Shown here: in pieces, positions 13,101 to 24,400 of the stretch
Numbering within the stretch: the stretch's first letter is position 1
How the letters are laid out: each line of letters starts with the position of its first letter
DNA from: Antedon bifida
Taxonomy: Eukaryota; Echinodermata; Crinoidea; Comatulida; Antedonidae
Assembly (NCBI GenBank): GCA_963402885.1
Contig: OY727098.1
Coordinates: 19,826,717-19,890,716, forward strand
DNA length: 64,000 nt
Reading direction: 5' to 3'
Program-made: the position numbers and the translations under genes
The notes under the pieces: model-generated
What the model was told of the DNA's origin: nothing
What the model saw: the letters and a program-made list of their open reading frames with translations, nothing else
Database searches by the model: none

Positions 13101-13271
13101 ACAAAGACATGCCACACCAAAAGCAAGGGATACAATCGATAAACTAATCTGCATATAGCCAGTCACAAGTGCAGCTGTAGAGTTTAAACTTGATGGGACT
13201 TTCCCTGGCTGTTGATAGTAAATTGCTGGTCCAGCCTCTGGGGCAACTTGCAGTGGCACAGGGGTTGTCAT
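10165..13271 (-). CDS. MS4A/CD20-like four-transmembrane protein, gene A
   Basis: Six exons: 13050..13271, 12837..12902, 12194..12301, 11593..11718, 10794..10824 and 10165..10373. All join in phase to 253 residues. TM1 is about residues 35-58. TM2 (about 66-90) crosses the exon 1/2 junction and includes VPIWGALG-FYLVAGILGI, the counterpart of the PFWGG...SGSLS motif of MS4A proteins. TM3 is about 97-117 and TM4 about 138-160, followed by a Cys cluster (MCCGATCCCGT) like the KATCC end of MS4A TM4. The cytosolic tail (185-253) repeats GQPQVM five times and ends AYSEHPVKDHPV. The family is known for plasma-membrane proteins that associate with receptors or calcium entry; the function here is unknown. 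An acceptor (ttattag) lies just before the ATG, so there is probably a 5' UTR intron. It is the best-preserved relative of gene C. Confidence 0.85.
10252..10332 (-). repeat. In-frame 18-bp coding minisatellite in the gene A tail
   Basis: Four full 18-bp units and a partial one, almost without differences, encode the repeated hexapeptide GQPQV(M/I). The near-identity at DNA level means the units spread recently by slippage or unequal exchange. A related but more diverged array codes the tail of gene D (about 49985-50130). Confidence 0.9.
10341..12848. repeat. Segmental duplication, partner at 39765-42328
   Basis: Exons 3-5, introns 2-5 and the start of exon 6 of gene A are nearly identical to those of gene C, in the same orientation. 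Differences are few base changes plus indels: about 46 bp present at 40721-40766 but not in A, and about 55 bp present at 41898-41952 but not in A. Identity stops inside exon 2. Exon 1 and intron 1 are clearly diverged, as is the distal tail. Confidence 0.9.
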
Positions 13272-13289
13272 TATTAAAGTAGATATCTA

Positions 13290-14640
13290 ATAAAAAAGAA
13301 ACAAACTTTTGTAAGACTAATAATATATTAACTCTCCACCATTCTGGATCCGCCTCTGACTGCAACTATATTGAGTTATAGTAATTGTTTTGCTTTAGTT
13401 GCCCCTGACCATTGTGCTCTGTTTCTGTTCTGTTCTGTATCTGTGTATTGGTCAAATAAATAAATGAAATGAATGAATGCTATAATTGATAGCTGAAAGA
13501 TCAATTAGTATAATATAATAATTATTAGCTGGATCAATAAGTTCAGATTGTGTAGTAAGTCAACAGTTAGATAATTTCCAAAGCATCAATAAAAGAAATA
13601 AGTAATGGGAAACGTATAGTTGATTAGTAAACCCAACCTCATACATACTACTAAAGCCAATAGGAAAAAATAAAATGATAAATGTATACCAATTTTTTGT
13701 TAACCATTTTTGTATGGTTTGCCTACATGCTATTGCTTTAAAACAAAAACATGATGTAATGGACTATGATTGTGACATCATATCGGCTCTCCCTCTCTCT
13801 CGCCTCTGACAAAAACAGTAAAAGTTGTCGACTGAATGCTAAAAACAGAGCTGTACCGCCTTCATTATAAGATGTCCATTTGGAGTGTAGCTGCGATTTC
13901 ATCTTATTGTGTCTTTGCAATCCTATTCTATGTAAAAATCAGCAAATTGAATCAAACATTATGGCTAAATTGTAGTCTTTTTCATCTTTTTTTGTCTTTA
14001 TAGTACAAGAGTTAGGCTAGCTTTCTTACCATTGTCTTTACTTAACACTACCTCAGTAGAGAGATTAAGAGCCTTAGCACATTGGCTCAACTTGGAGGTG
14101 ACCGATATGATCAAAGCAGCTATTACTAGCAGGAGCAGCACTCGATAAAAAACAAGCTTCTCATGGTCAAAATAAAATAATATTGATAGCATCGGAAACC
14201 TACTAGTATATAGCTACTACTGTAGACCCATACCCTACAGTACGTCTGGAATTTGCTAAAGTTACTGGGTTTCTTTTTTCGACTTTGTATAAGGCTAGAC
14301 TACTACTAGAACTAGTAAGACCTACTCTGGTGCAAACAGCATCTGCAATGTATAAGTAGACTATTAGAATCTGTGATGTTCCGGCTCAGGTTTTTTCTCA
14401 GTACTTTTATATATTATAGTTCAACTTCAGGACTGACACAAACCCATGCAAGAATGTTAATTAAGCAAAACAAAATGACAGATTGTCTGGCTGAAGTTTT
14501 AGAAGATGTTTCAACAATCACGAATACTATTTATTTCAATATGTAGGCCTTTTTTAGGCCTAGCCATAGACTAATACAAGTCCTGCCATGTTTTTAAAAA
14601 TGGGTCGAAACGTCTCAGGAGCCGAAACGTCCTTTTACCT
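13290..14640. other. Upstream region of gene A, probably 5' UTR intron and promoter
   Basis: About 13340-13480 ends in tandem 'aaataaatgaaatgaatg' words, like the 3' tail of a non-LTR retroelement or SINE. No protein-coding exon is recognised. The first exon of gene A should lie here or beyond but I could not place it. Confidence 0.4.
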
Positions 14641-14659
14641 ATCTATATACTCTATCTAT

Positions 14660-14830
14660 GGCTGTGCCTAACTAACTTAGTAGACCTAGGCCTAGGCCTA
14701 GGCTAGGCCCTAGTCTAGGGCCTAGGCCTAGTCTTCAATTAAAGGCTAGGCCTAGGCTAGTCCATAGAAATAGAAAGGATACTGGTAGGGCATAAAAATA
14801 AGGCCTAGCTAGCTAGTATTAGGCTTAATA
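14660..14830. repeat. TAGGCC-rich palindromic low-complexity cluster
   Basis: Runs of the self-complementary word TAGGCCTA and partial versions fill this stretch. Similar clusters lie at 28540-28900, 44170-44370, 52430-52810, 57600-57740 and 60980-61260. Confidence 0.8.
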
Positions 14831-14899
14831 TAGTTTGATACATACAGAAGTCTAATATTATTCTCAAAAAATTTCATCTGGTTTCAAATATATATTAAA

Positions 14900-15140
14900 T
14901 AAATCAATGTTAACTTTTTGGTTAAACCAGTTGACAAGTACTTACTTGCTACGTTTCAGCTACTTTCAGTAGCCTTGATCACGCAAATGACGTTGACATG
15001 ATGTTCTGTCATTCGTCATAGTTGAGGTATATTCAGAGCGTCATTTCGACGATCGAGCATTCTCTACTTTCTATTAGAGCGAGCATGACGGATTAATGAA
15101 TATTCATTAATCCATGATCAGTACTATGGAGCGCCAATCA
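14900..15140 (-). mobile_element. Short Penelope-like terminal copy lacking the coding region
   Basis: Read on the minus strand, this matches both ends of the Penelope-like element at 29.4-30.9 kb, joined directly. The 'gagaatgctcgatcgtcg' block (29371-29416) is followed at once by 'aactatgacgaatgacag' and the 3' tail 'gtagctgaaacgtagc' (30775-30900). The 1.35-kb open frame that separates these blocks in the other copy is absent. About 50 bp not present in the larger copy lie at 15076-15128. Confidence 0.75.
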
Positions 15141-15840
15141 TTGTTTTTTCTAGCAACCTAAAGAGCCATAATGTATCTTTATTCGGTCTTTTGATTGGTT
15201 ACTATTTTTATTGCAGACACGTTGTTTCAATTTATTTAGAGATTTTAGAGTATTCTGATTTTAGCCCTATTTTAAATGATATAACACACTGATATTATAA
15301 TTGTTTGTTTGAGCTTGTCAAATTGAGTTTGCAATGGTAAAGTAATGTTGATAGGAGGTTTTTTTTTTAAACCAATACATTATACAACAACATAAACGTT
15401 GTTATATTTTATGTAAAATGTATCTTTTTGTTTAATGTTTTATAGATATTTTTAGATATGTGATATATAGAGATGAACGATTTTTTAATTGTTTTAAATA
15501 TTAACAGTTTAAAAAATGTACAAATTCATAAACACATTGACAATGTAAGCAAGGAATTGTTTAAAATGATGATAAAGGATGATTTTTGTCAATCATTCAT
15601 ATACCATAACATTAACAGAATGTGCAGATAAACTCTTAAAATACAATAAACAACAAAAGAAACTCTTGTAAATAAATATGTATTTGGAAGTGGAATAAAG
15701 TGTTTCAGAAATAGTACCTTATCATAATGAAGTATCCATGTGGTTGTTTGCGTCTGTTATATAGGTGTGTGTGGGTACGTGAAATTTTGGGACTACCGCT
15801 GTATAGTCAGGCTATGCATGACAACTACTGTAAATTATTA
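15141..15840. other. Non-coding DNA
   Basis: AT-rich, with no exon or ordered repeat recognised. Confidence 0.6.
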
Positions 15841-15846
15841 TTATGT

Positions 15847-17005
15847 AGCGCCTTGTTACAATCGCTATTATGTAGAAAACGCCAGCTAATGTCGAAACAA
15901 CCGTTAAAAATCCACACCAGCTAATGTAGAAACGGTCAACAGCTTATGTAGTAACGAAAATTGCCTCCCAGCTTATGTAGTTACTATCGCCAGCTAATGT
16001 AGAAAATGTTCTGTATTTTACAAAAATGTCTAAATCATGTGAAAATGCATCGATCTTTACTTAGTTATCAGCCTTTCCACCTCTCGTAAGTAACCAACTT
16101 TCTAAAACGACCACACATCGTAAGCAACCATCTCTATTTAAGAGACCGCTTCTCATAATCGACCACCTCTCGCAAGGGATCACCTCCTCTCATAAAGGAC
16201 CGCTTCTCATAATCGACCACCTCTCGTAGGCGACCACCTCTCTTAACGACCACACCTCTCGTTAGTGACCACTTCAATTAAGGGACCACGACCTCTTTCT
16301 CTCTATCAAAGGACCGCTTCTCATAATCGACCATCTCCCATCACAACGACCTCTCGCAAGTGACCACCTCTAATGAACGACCAACTTCTCTGTTAAGGGA
16401 GCGCTTCTCGTCAGCGACGACGTACTCTTTTACAGGAACACGTCTCTTAACGTCCACACCCCTCGTCAGTGACGACTCTTTTAAAGGACCACCTCTCTTA
16501 ACGGCCACACCTCTTGTTAGTGACTACCTCCTTTAAAGGATCACCGCCTCTATTAAGGGACTGCTCCTCATAATCTACCATCTCCCATCACAACGAGAGA
16601 TAGTGGATTATGAGAAGAGGTCCTTTAATAGAGAGAGAAAGAGGTCGTGGTCCACCATTAAACGAGGTGATCCCTTACGAGAGGTGGTCGATTATGAGAA
16701 GCGGTCCCTTAATAGAGATGGTTGCTTACGATGTGTGGTCGTTTCACTTTTTGTAAAATATATAACATTTTCTACATTAGCTGGCGATAGTAACTGCATA
16801 AGCTGGGAGGCAATTTTCGTTACTACATATAAGCTGTTATCCGTTTCTACATTAGCTGGTGTTTATTTATATTTACTGCATAAGCTGTTGGTGTTTCTAC
16901 ATTAGCTGGAGGTTTTACTACATTAGCGGTGGATTGTTCTACATTAACGGTTGTTTCGACATTAGCTGGCGTTTTCTACATTAGCGGTTGTAACACGCCT
17001 TCATA
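15847..17005. mobile_element. Foldback element of about 1.2 kb with internally repetitive arms
   Basis: The outer arm at 15847-16020 contains repeated 'cagctaatgtagaaa' words. It returns inverted at 16755-17005 as repeated 'tttctacattagctg'. The inner arm at 16102-16340 is built of 'accacctctcgtaag' and 'gaccgcttctcataatcg' words; part of it returns inverted at 16600-16745. The unpaired loop is about 16345-16600 and consists of the same words in plus orientation. No transposase is present. This is the structure of a Foldback/long-TIR non-autonomous element. I could not define the target duplication. Confidence 0.8.
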
Positions 17006-17009
17006 GTAA

Positions 17010-18550
17010 TGTTTTTTAGTGTGTAATACATCACAAATAGGTTTGCGAATATTTACAATTATGGATGGGTGGGGCTTGTGATACTTCTGTATCACCATAA
17101 AACTGCTGTTGTAATAATTTATAATAATATGTTACTACCTATACTACTTATTTGCGAAATGGTCCGCTTTTTGGTTAAGGTTTATAAAAAAAGAAACATA
17201 TATTCAAATCTTCAAGGAACTTTTTCATTATAAAATATCTTATCATATCATATTATAAGATAGTAATGGTAACAAATTAATTACAGAAGTATTAATTACT
17301 TAAAATTATACAACTGGAAATGATGTTACATTATGTAAAATAAATAAATCAAAAAATCACATATTCGTAGTTACGTACATCCATTCTCTCAAAACATGTT
17401 GGATTATAATGGTACCTGGATATTAAATATTGCAACATGGAAAGCGGTTGATGAGAAACATTCGCTTGTAGTTTTTTCAAAACAATCTTCTCTTTTGTAT
17501 ATACATGCAATTACCTTAGTTATGGAGCAATTATTAGCAAAATACTATGTTGGAATAGCCTACAGGAAGGTTGTATATGTTTTGTACAAATACACTTTAT
17601 TGCCAATGGATAATTCTTCTCTCGTGATGAACTTGAAATTTTATTTTATAATAATTAATACTAATAGCGCGCTTTTGCATTATATCCCAAAGAGAGGTAA
17701 ATTTACTCTCGATGGAAACATTATGATGGGTCGCTAATGTTTAAACAACCATAATGTTGAGATTGAGGCTGACATAGACCGAAATGTTGGGAAAAAGTAG
17801 AATGATTTTTATTTTAATTGTATTTGGGTAACGGATGGTACGACATGGCCTGAGATACGTAGGTTGTGTAGCCTTAAATCGGCAAAAACAAAATTAAAAT
17901 TTCCTTAAGACAATAACAAAAATGTTTTAATTTGGTAATGTTAACTATAATCTTTGTACTACTTTACGCAAAAACGAAAATAACAGTGCCTTAACCGCAT
18001 TGGGTTTACTTAAATCGTAGCTCCGTCAGAAAAATGAGTTGAAATTCGTTCATAGATGTGCATTCGTGAAACAGCAGAAGTATAAAACGCTTAAATATTG
18101 CCAACAAATGAATATTTTTATTTATATAGATAATAAAACATATATTAAACATACTTACCTATTCTTATAACTTTTTGTTAACGAAAAATATTTTTATTTT
18201 ATGTTTTTATTTAATGTTTTTTTTTCCACGATTAAAATTATCACCCTTTCCAGGTTTATTGAAGATATTGTTCAACATTCTTGGAATTTGTTTATAAAAA
18301 TGATGGTCAGAAAGCATTTTGAAGGGTAGAACATGCTTACATTATTAAATTTTGAAAATATTTTAATTAGACCAATTAAATCGCAATTATTAATTAAAAA
18401 TGTAACGAGGGCGCTGTTTATACATAAAATGAATAGGCATATTCTGTGTGGTGATATTCCGCTCGAGGTGACATTAAAATACAATTAACATGTCGTTATC
18501 TTAACTTTTAGTATAGAATATCATTATCTGAAACATATTTCTCATCAGTG
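17010..18550. other. Non-coding DNA
   Basis: A 113-codon open frame at 17396-17737 (+) has no recognisable domain and no evident splice context; I do not call it a gene. Nothing else is seen. Confidence 0.55.
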
Positions 18551-18557
18551 AAATAAA

Positions 18558-20520
18558 ATATTAACAGAAATTAGAATTTATTGAATGTATTCCTATGTTA
18601 TATCACTATGCTCCACTGGTGCCAAATTGGGTCCACTAGAGCACAGTGTATTAAAATATGAACAGAGGTTAGAATTTAGTGAATGTATTCCTATGTTATA
18701 TCACTATGCTCCACTGGTGCCAAATTGGGTCCACTAGAGCACAGTGTATTAAAATATGAACAGAGGTTTGAATTTGGTGAATGTATTCCTATCTTATATC
18801 ACTATGCTCCACTGGTGCCAAATTGGGTCCACTAGAGCACAGTGTATTAAAATATGAACAGAGGTTTGAATTTAGTGAATGTATTCCTATCTTATATCAC
18901 TATGCTCCACTGGTACCAAATTGGGTCCACTAGAGCACAGTGTATTAAAATATGAACAGAGGTTTGAATTTAGTGAATGTATTCCTATCTTATATCACTA
19001 TGCTCCACTGGTGCCAAATTGGGTCCACTAGAGCACAGTGTATTAAAATATGAACAGAGGTTTGAATTTAGTGAATGTATTCCTATCTTATATCACTAAG
19101 CTCCACTGGTGCCAAATTGGGTCCACTAGAGCACAGTGTATTAAAATACGAACAGAGGTTTGAATTTAGTGAATGTATTCCTATGTTATATCACTATGCT
19201 CCACTGGTACCAAATTGGGTCCACTAGAGCACAGTGTATTAAAATATGAACAGAGGTTTGAATTTAGTGAATGTATTCCTATTATAATATCATTATGCTC
19301 CACTGGTGCCAAATTGGGTCCACTAGAGCACAGTGTATTAACATTTGAACAGAGGTTTGAATTTAGTGATTGTATTCCTATGTTATATCACTATGCTCCA
19401 CTGGTACCAAATTGGGTCCACTAGAGCACAGTGTATTAACATTTGAACAGAGGTTTGAATTTAGTGAATGTATTCCTATGTAGTATCACTATGCTCCACT
19501 GGTGCCAAATTGGGTCCACTAGAGCACAGTGTATTAACATTTGAACAGAGGTTTGAATTTAGTGAATGTATTCCTATGTAGTATCACTATGCTCCACTGG
19601 TGCCAAATTGGGTCCACTAGAGCACAGTGTATTAAAATATGAACAGAGGTTTGAATTTAGTGAATGTATTCATATCTTATATCACTATGCTCCACTGGTA
19701 CCAAATTGGGTCCACTAGAGCACAGTGTATTAAAATATGAACAGAGGTTTGAATTTAGTGAATGTATTCCTATCTTATATCACTATGCTCCACTGGTACC
19801 AAATTGGGTCCACTAGAGCACAGTGTATTAAAATATCAACAGAGGTTTGAATTTAGTGAATGTATTCCTATCTTATATCACTATGCTCCACTGGTGCCAA
19901 ATTGGGTCCACTAGAGCACAGTGTATTAAAATATGAACAGAGGTTAGAATTTGTGAATGTATTCCTATGTTATATCACTAGATGCTCCACTGGTACCAAA
20001 TTGGGTCCACTAGAGCACAGTGTATTAAAATACGAACAGAGGTTAGAATTTGTGAATGTATTCCTATGTTATATCACTATGCTCCACTGGTACCAAATTG
20101 GGTCCACTAGAGCACAGTGTATTAAAATACGAACAGAGGTTAGAATTTGTGAATGTATTCCTATGTTATATCACTATGCTCCACTGGTACCAAATTGGGT
20201 CCACTAGAGCACAGTGTATTAAAATATGAACAGAGGTTTGAATTTAGTGAATGTATTCCTATCTTATATCACTATGCTCCACTGGTACCAAATTGGGTCC
20301 ACTAGAGCACGGTGTATTAAAATATGAACAGAGGTTTGAATTTAGTGAATGTATTCCTATCTTATATCACTATGCTCCACTGGTACCAAATTGGGTCCAC
20401 TAGAGCACAGTGTATTAAAATATGAACAGAGGTTTGAATTTGGTGAATGTATTCCTATCTTATATCACTATGCTCCACTGGTGCCTAATTGGGTCCACTA
20501 GAGCACAGTGTATTAAAATA
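18558..20520. repeat. 98-bp tandem satellite, 20 copies
   Basis: The word 'ggtccactagagcac' recurs at 18631, 18729, 18827, 18925, 19023, 19121, 19219, 19317, 19415, 19513, 19611, 19709, 19807, 19905, 20004, 20101, 20198, 20296, 20394 and 20492, giving 20 units with a period of 98 (97-99 where small indels occur). Units differ by a few bases, with variants such as ggtgcc/ggtacc shared by neighbours. The translated open frames inside (19173-19424, 19860-20207) are satellite read-through and not genes. Confidence 0.97.
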
Positions 20521-21476
20521 TTAAACAAAGTTTTTAATGCACACTCTTATTAAATGAAAGCAATACAAAAACAAAGTAATTCAATTTACTTTAGTATTTT
20601 AACTGTATGTTTATTGCATTGATATAGTTTAGAACAGCTGAACAGTACTGTACAGTAAAATATTATTAAAATAATAAAACAAATACTTGAATTATATTTG
20701 AAAATGTAACATGTTTATATTATGCACAGCATAAGATGTTGACACAAAGATGATAGAGAATTTAATCATGAGAATATGTTGAATAATTGTACATCAAAAG
20801 TGGTTTTTCATTTAAAAAAACATGGAATAAATAACATTTTTTACTGTATGTATGAAAGAACTATGACTAAACTAAACTAGTAACAATAAATATATATGTA
20901 ATACAGCAGCAATATATAAAATAACATGCAAAACAATATGTTATACAGAAACTACTATAAAAGTTTATATTTTAACAAACTAAAGCCATTGAATTAGTCT
21001 AACAGATTTACTATTTCATTTCCTGAGATAATCATGTAGAAAAGTATTGCAACATGATTTATTTTGAGTTATAATACACCTGATTTTATACTTGGTTATT
21101 ACACATCACATGTAATATAAAATTAGCCCTACCTAATGAAAAAGTGATACCTAATACAGTAGTGATCATTTCACATTCAGGTTTAAGCCTATTTTTCTTA
21201 TGAAATTGCATTGATTGATCAACTTGTTGTGCACGCCATTTGTAACTGGTCTACTCCGTGTCTAAAATTGGAGCACTGCTGTTTTGAATGGCCTAGATTC
21301 CAAGCCTAGTATTCGTTAATGATTTTACTATGGATAAATGTCATTCAATGAAAGTAGATTAAAATATAAAAGTATACTAAATATTTTTAACATCAAAAAT
21401 TCACAACAAAGTTTTACAAATAAAAAAAACATCCCTGTAGATAACAATAAGTTCTTTGGTTCACCTAGAAATGACA
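20521..21476. other. Non-coding DNA / 3' flank of the Ulp1-PHD gene
   Basis: AT-rich. It probably contains the 3' UTR of the minus-strand gene ending at 21477. No other exon is recognised. Confidence 0.5.
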
Positions 21477-24400
21477 TTATCGATATTTTGCAACACAAAT
21501 ATCACATTCCCATTCAGTAGATGGAGTTTCAATGGTGGTGGTACAAGTATTTTTGTGGAACCACCGGCCACACACATCACATCCAATCCATGTGTCATCT
21601 GTCCCCAGACATGGTTCCGCATCACATTGTGCTTGGGTTCCCCTTTTGCCATATCCTAATAATTTCTTTAGGACCCATACCCTCATTGTGGTTGCCATAT
21701 CTGGTGTGGTTAAAGAGGGATTCACCCCTTCACAAATGAAGTAAGCATTCTGAAATAAGATAAAAAAAAAAGATTAGTTCTATATAACAGTACATAATGT
21801 TTGTTGACATTCAGGTGGTCCGTTTTTCTAAAATGTAGTATGTATATTTTCTAGTATGTCAACATTGGTTTACTACGGAATACAGTACTTTACTTGTAAT
21901 GTTAGTCAATAAATAGCATATATTTTTATACATATAAAATGTTAGCCTTATTCCAATATAAGTAAACGCTGCAACCTATGTCTGCAAGAGAAATATTTCA
22001 TTATATATAAGCCTGATATTTGCTCTCTTAATCAAAGAAACAAATTATTTAGCACATGCAGACATAGAAGAAAATTCTTATTAAGATATCAAGGTTAATA
22101 ATTAAAGACACCTATAGATAAATAGAACGGGCGAATATACAATTGCTCTGTCGCTTGTATATATTAACTATAAACATTCTCTTTGTGAGCATTGTACTTC
22201 TAAATACTTTACTCAGAGCCTAACACCTGAAGATTGAGGAGGTATTTCATCTCTCTCATGAAACAGAGTCTGTAGTGTTAATAACTATTTTGAATTGTTA
22301 ACCTGAGTCTTGATTTTTCATTTACATATAAAACCATTTATTTATACATATAAAACCTTTAAAAGATTTATAATATGTATAGTTGTTATCTTGTTTAATT
22401 TAAATTTGTAACAATCTTCCAAGCAAAATGGTTTTCTGTGTTTTAAAGATAATAATTGTATCTTATAATTTACAGATGTTCACTATATATCTAAATTTTA
22501 AAAACCTAGTACGTACCAACATGACAAACGAACCACAGCTGTGGCCATCAGTTTGTTTGCATGTATTCATGCTAACTGTTTTCCATGGGCCACCTAGTTC
22601 CCCCGTCTCTGAAAATCTTTTTTCCATGTAGTTGCTGAAATGGGATAAAAATATTACATATTATTTTAAATAACTGTGTAACGTTTAATTGTATGTAAAT
22701 TATAAACAAAAACATCATGTTATATCAGAAGATTGGTTGAGATATTAATATATTGTTGGCATAATGATTCAACATATTTCAAAACTCTAAGGAAAATAAA
22801 CTACCTGAAGTACTGGATGTGTGCATCATTATTCCCATGTAGGGAATCCAGTACAGCAACTGATTTCGAAGGCACATGTGCCACAAGTAAAATCCAATGT
22901 TGTGGCACATGGATCGGAACCATAATCCAATCAAACTTAGACAGGACAACCTGTATACATTGAAAAAATGTATGTGTGTATACTAAGTATAATAGTAACA
23001 TTGTACATTGATTGAAATTCTAATTACAGGTAATTTGCTGCACATTTTAGGCTTTTCACATGGAAAATAAAGAGAGTAAATGGGTTGAACAAAGATAAAC
23101 TTAATTTACTGGTGACCTGTTCTCTAAAATGATCACTTTGAATGGAACATTAAAACAAACATTTGATTCTTCAATCACAAACATTAAACCAAAAAATGAT
23201 ACATGAACAACAAATAAGCTGAACCATATAATTATATATAATATATATAAATCCAAAGGCAAATTATTGAAAAAATGACAATGCTGTGGGTATCAGTGGC
23301 TGGATCTCAATAGAGATACAAAAAAAAAGCGAAAAGCTAAATCAAAATGATAAGTAAAACAGCCAGAAAAATTAGCAGAGCTTTCGAGGAACACTAGGCC
23401 TTCATCAGTGCAAGTGAAGGAATTTGGATATATATAATAATAATAATAATAAAATGTAAAAGAAATAAAAAATCATTTATTTGCAGTTGATTATATATTG
23501 TTAACATGACAAATAGATTTTAACAATGTATGATGGGCCACTAAGTCCAAATAATATTATTGTTATTCTAATCCTATCCTATGTCACAGAATTTAATCAC
23601 AAAGTTTTCAGCAAATTTGCATTTAGAGTCATTCATTCATTCATTCTTTATTTAGCCTTTAAAATCGAAATAAAACAGGTGGAAATTTAAGGAGGCAAAG
23701 ATAAGCAAAAGCAGTTAAAATCGCTGTAGCTCACAGGCTTGCTTATCCATGCTTAGACAGAGACATAACATTTTGTAGGCCTTAATAGTGATAACAACCA
23801 TGAATGTACAAAAATATTCAATGTATTGTTGAATTAAAAATAATAATAATAATAAGCTGATGGAGATGGATGGACATTTTAACTAATATATACAGAATAA
23901 TCAAAAAGAGAAAAACTAAATTGTAACTGACCATTGTTTAAAAAGAATAAACAATTCAATTTCGGTAGGTACAAAAAGCAAATAACTGTGAAGCAATACC
24001 TTCTTTGCGAACCACGGTGTAATGTGTGGGTTGTTCCACCTCGAGGCAATGTGTGTGGGCAACACGAACACATGCCCTGTATCGTGCAAGTTTCTTTGGA
24101 AGGCAATTAAGCCCAGATAGGCATTTGTGATCTATAGAAATAAATAGTAAATGTTAAATATCCTTAAAAAAGATCCTGAGCGGGAATTTAAACAAGAATC
24201 TCAACTGTGTAAGGATATATAACCAAAAATAGCCTAATAACACTCGAGGGGAAATAATATGTAGGGGAATTATTTATTATTTATTATTAGTTTTTGAAAA
24301 TTATTTATTATTAGTTTTTGAAAATTATTTATTATTAGTTTTTGAAAATTCTTAGAAAATGAGTGCAGTGAATTGGCTGCTGTAGATAGGTGATTATTTG

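Noticed and set aside
17396-17737. 113-codon plus-strand frame
   Set aside because: No domain, no splice partners and composition like the surrounding AT-rich DNA.
19173-20207. Open frames with repeated CSTGAKLGPLEHSV peptides
   Set aside because: Read-through of the 98-bp satellite; the period is not a multiple of three, so frames change in each unit and stops close them quickly.
18558-20520. Possible CRISPR-like array
   Set aside because: The whole 98-bp unit is repeated, with no unique spacers, and the genome is eukaryotic.
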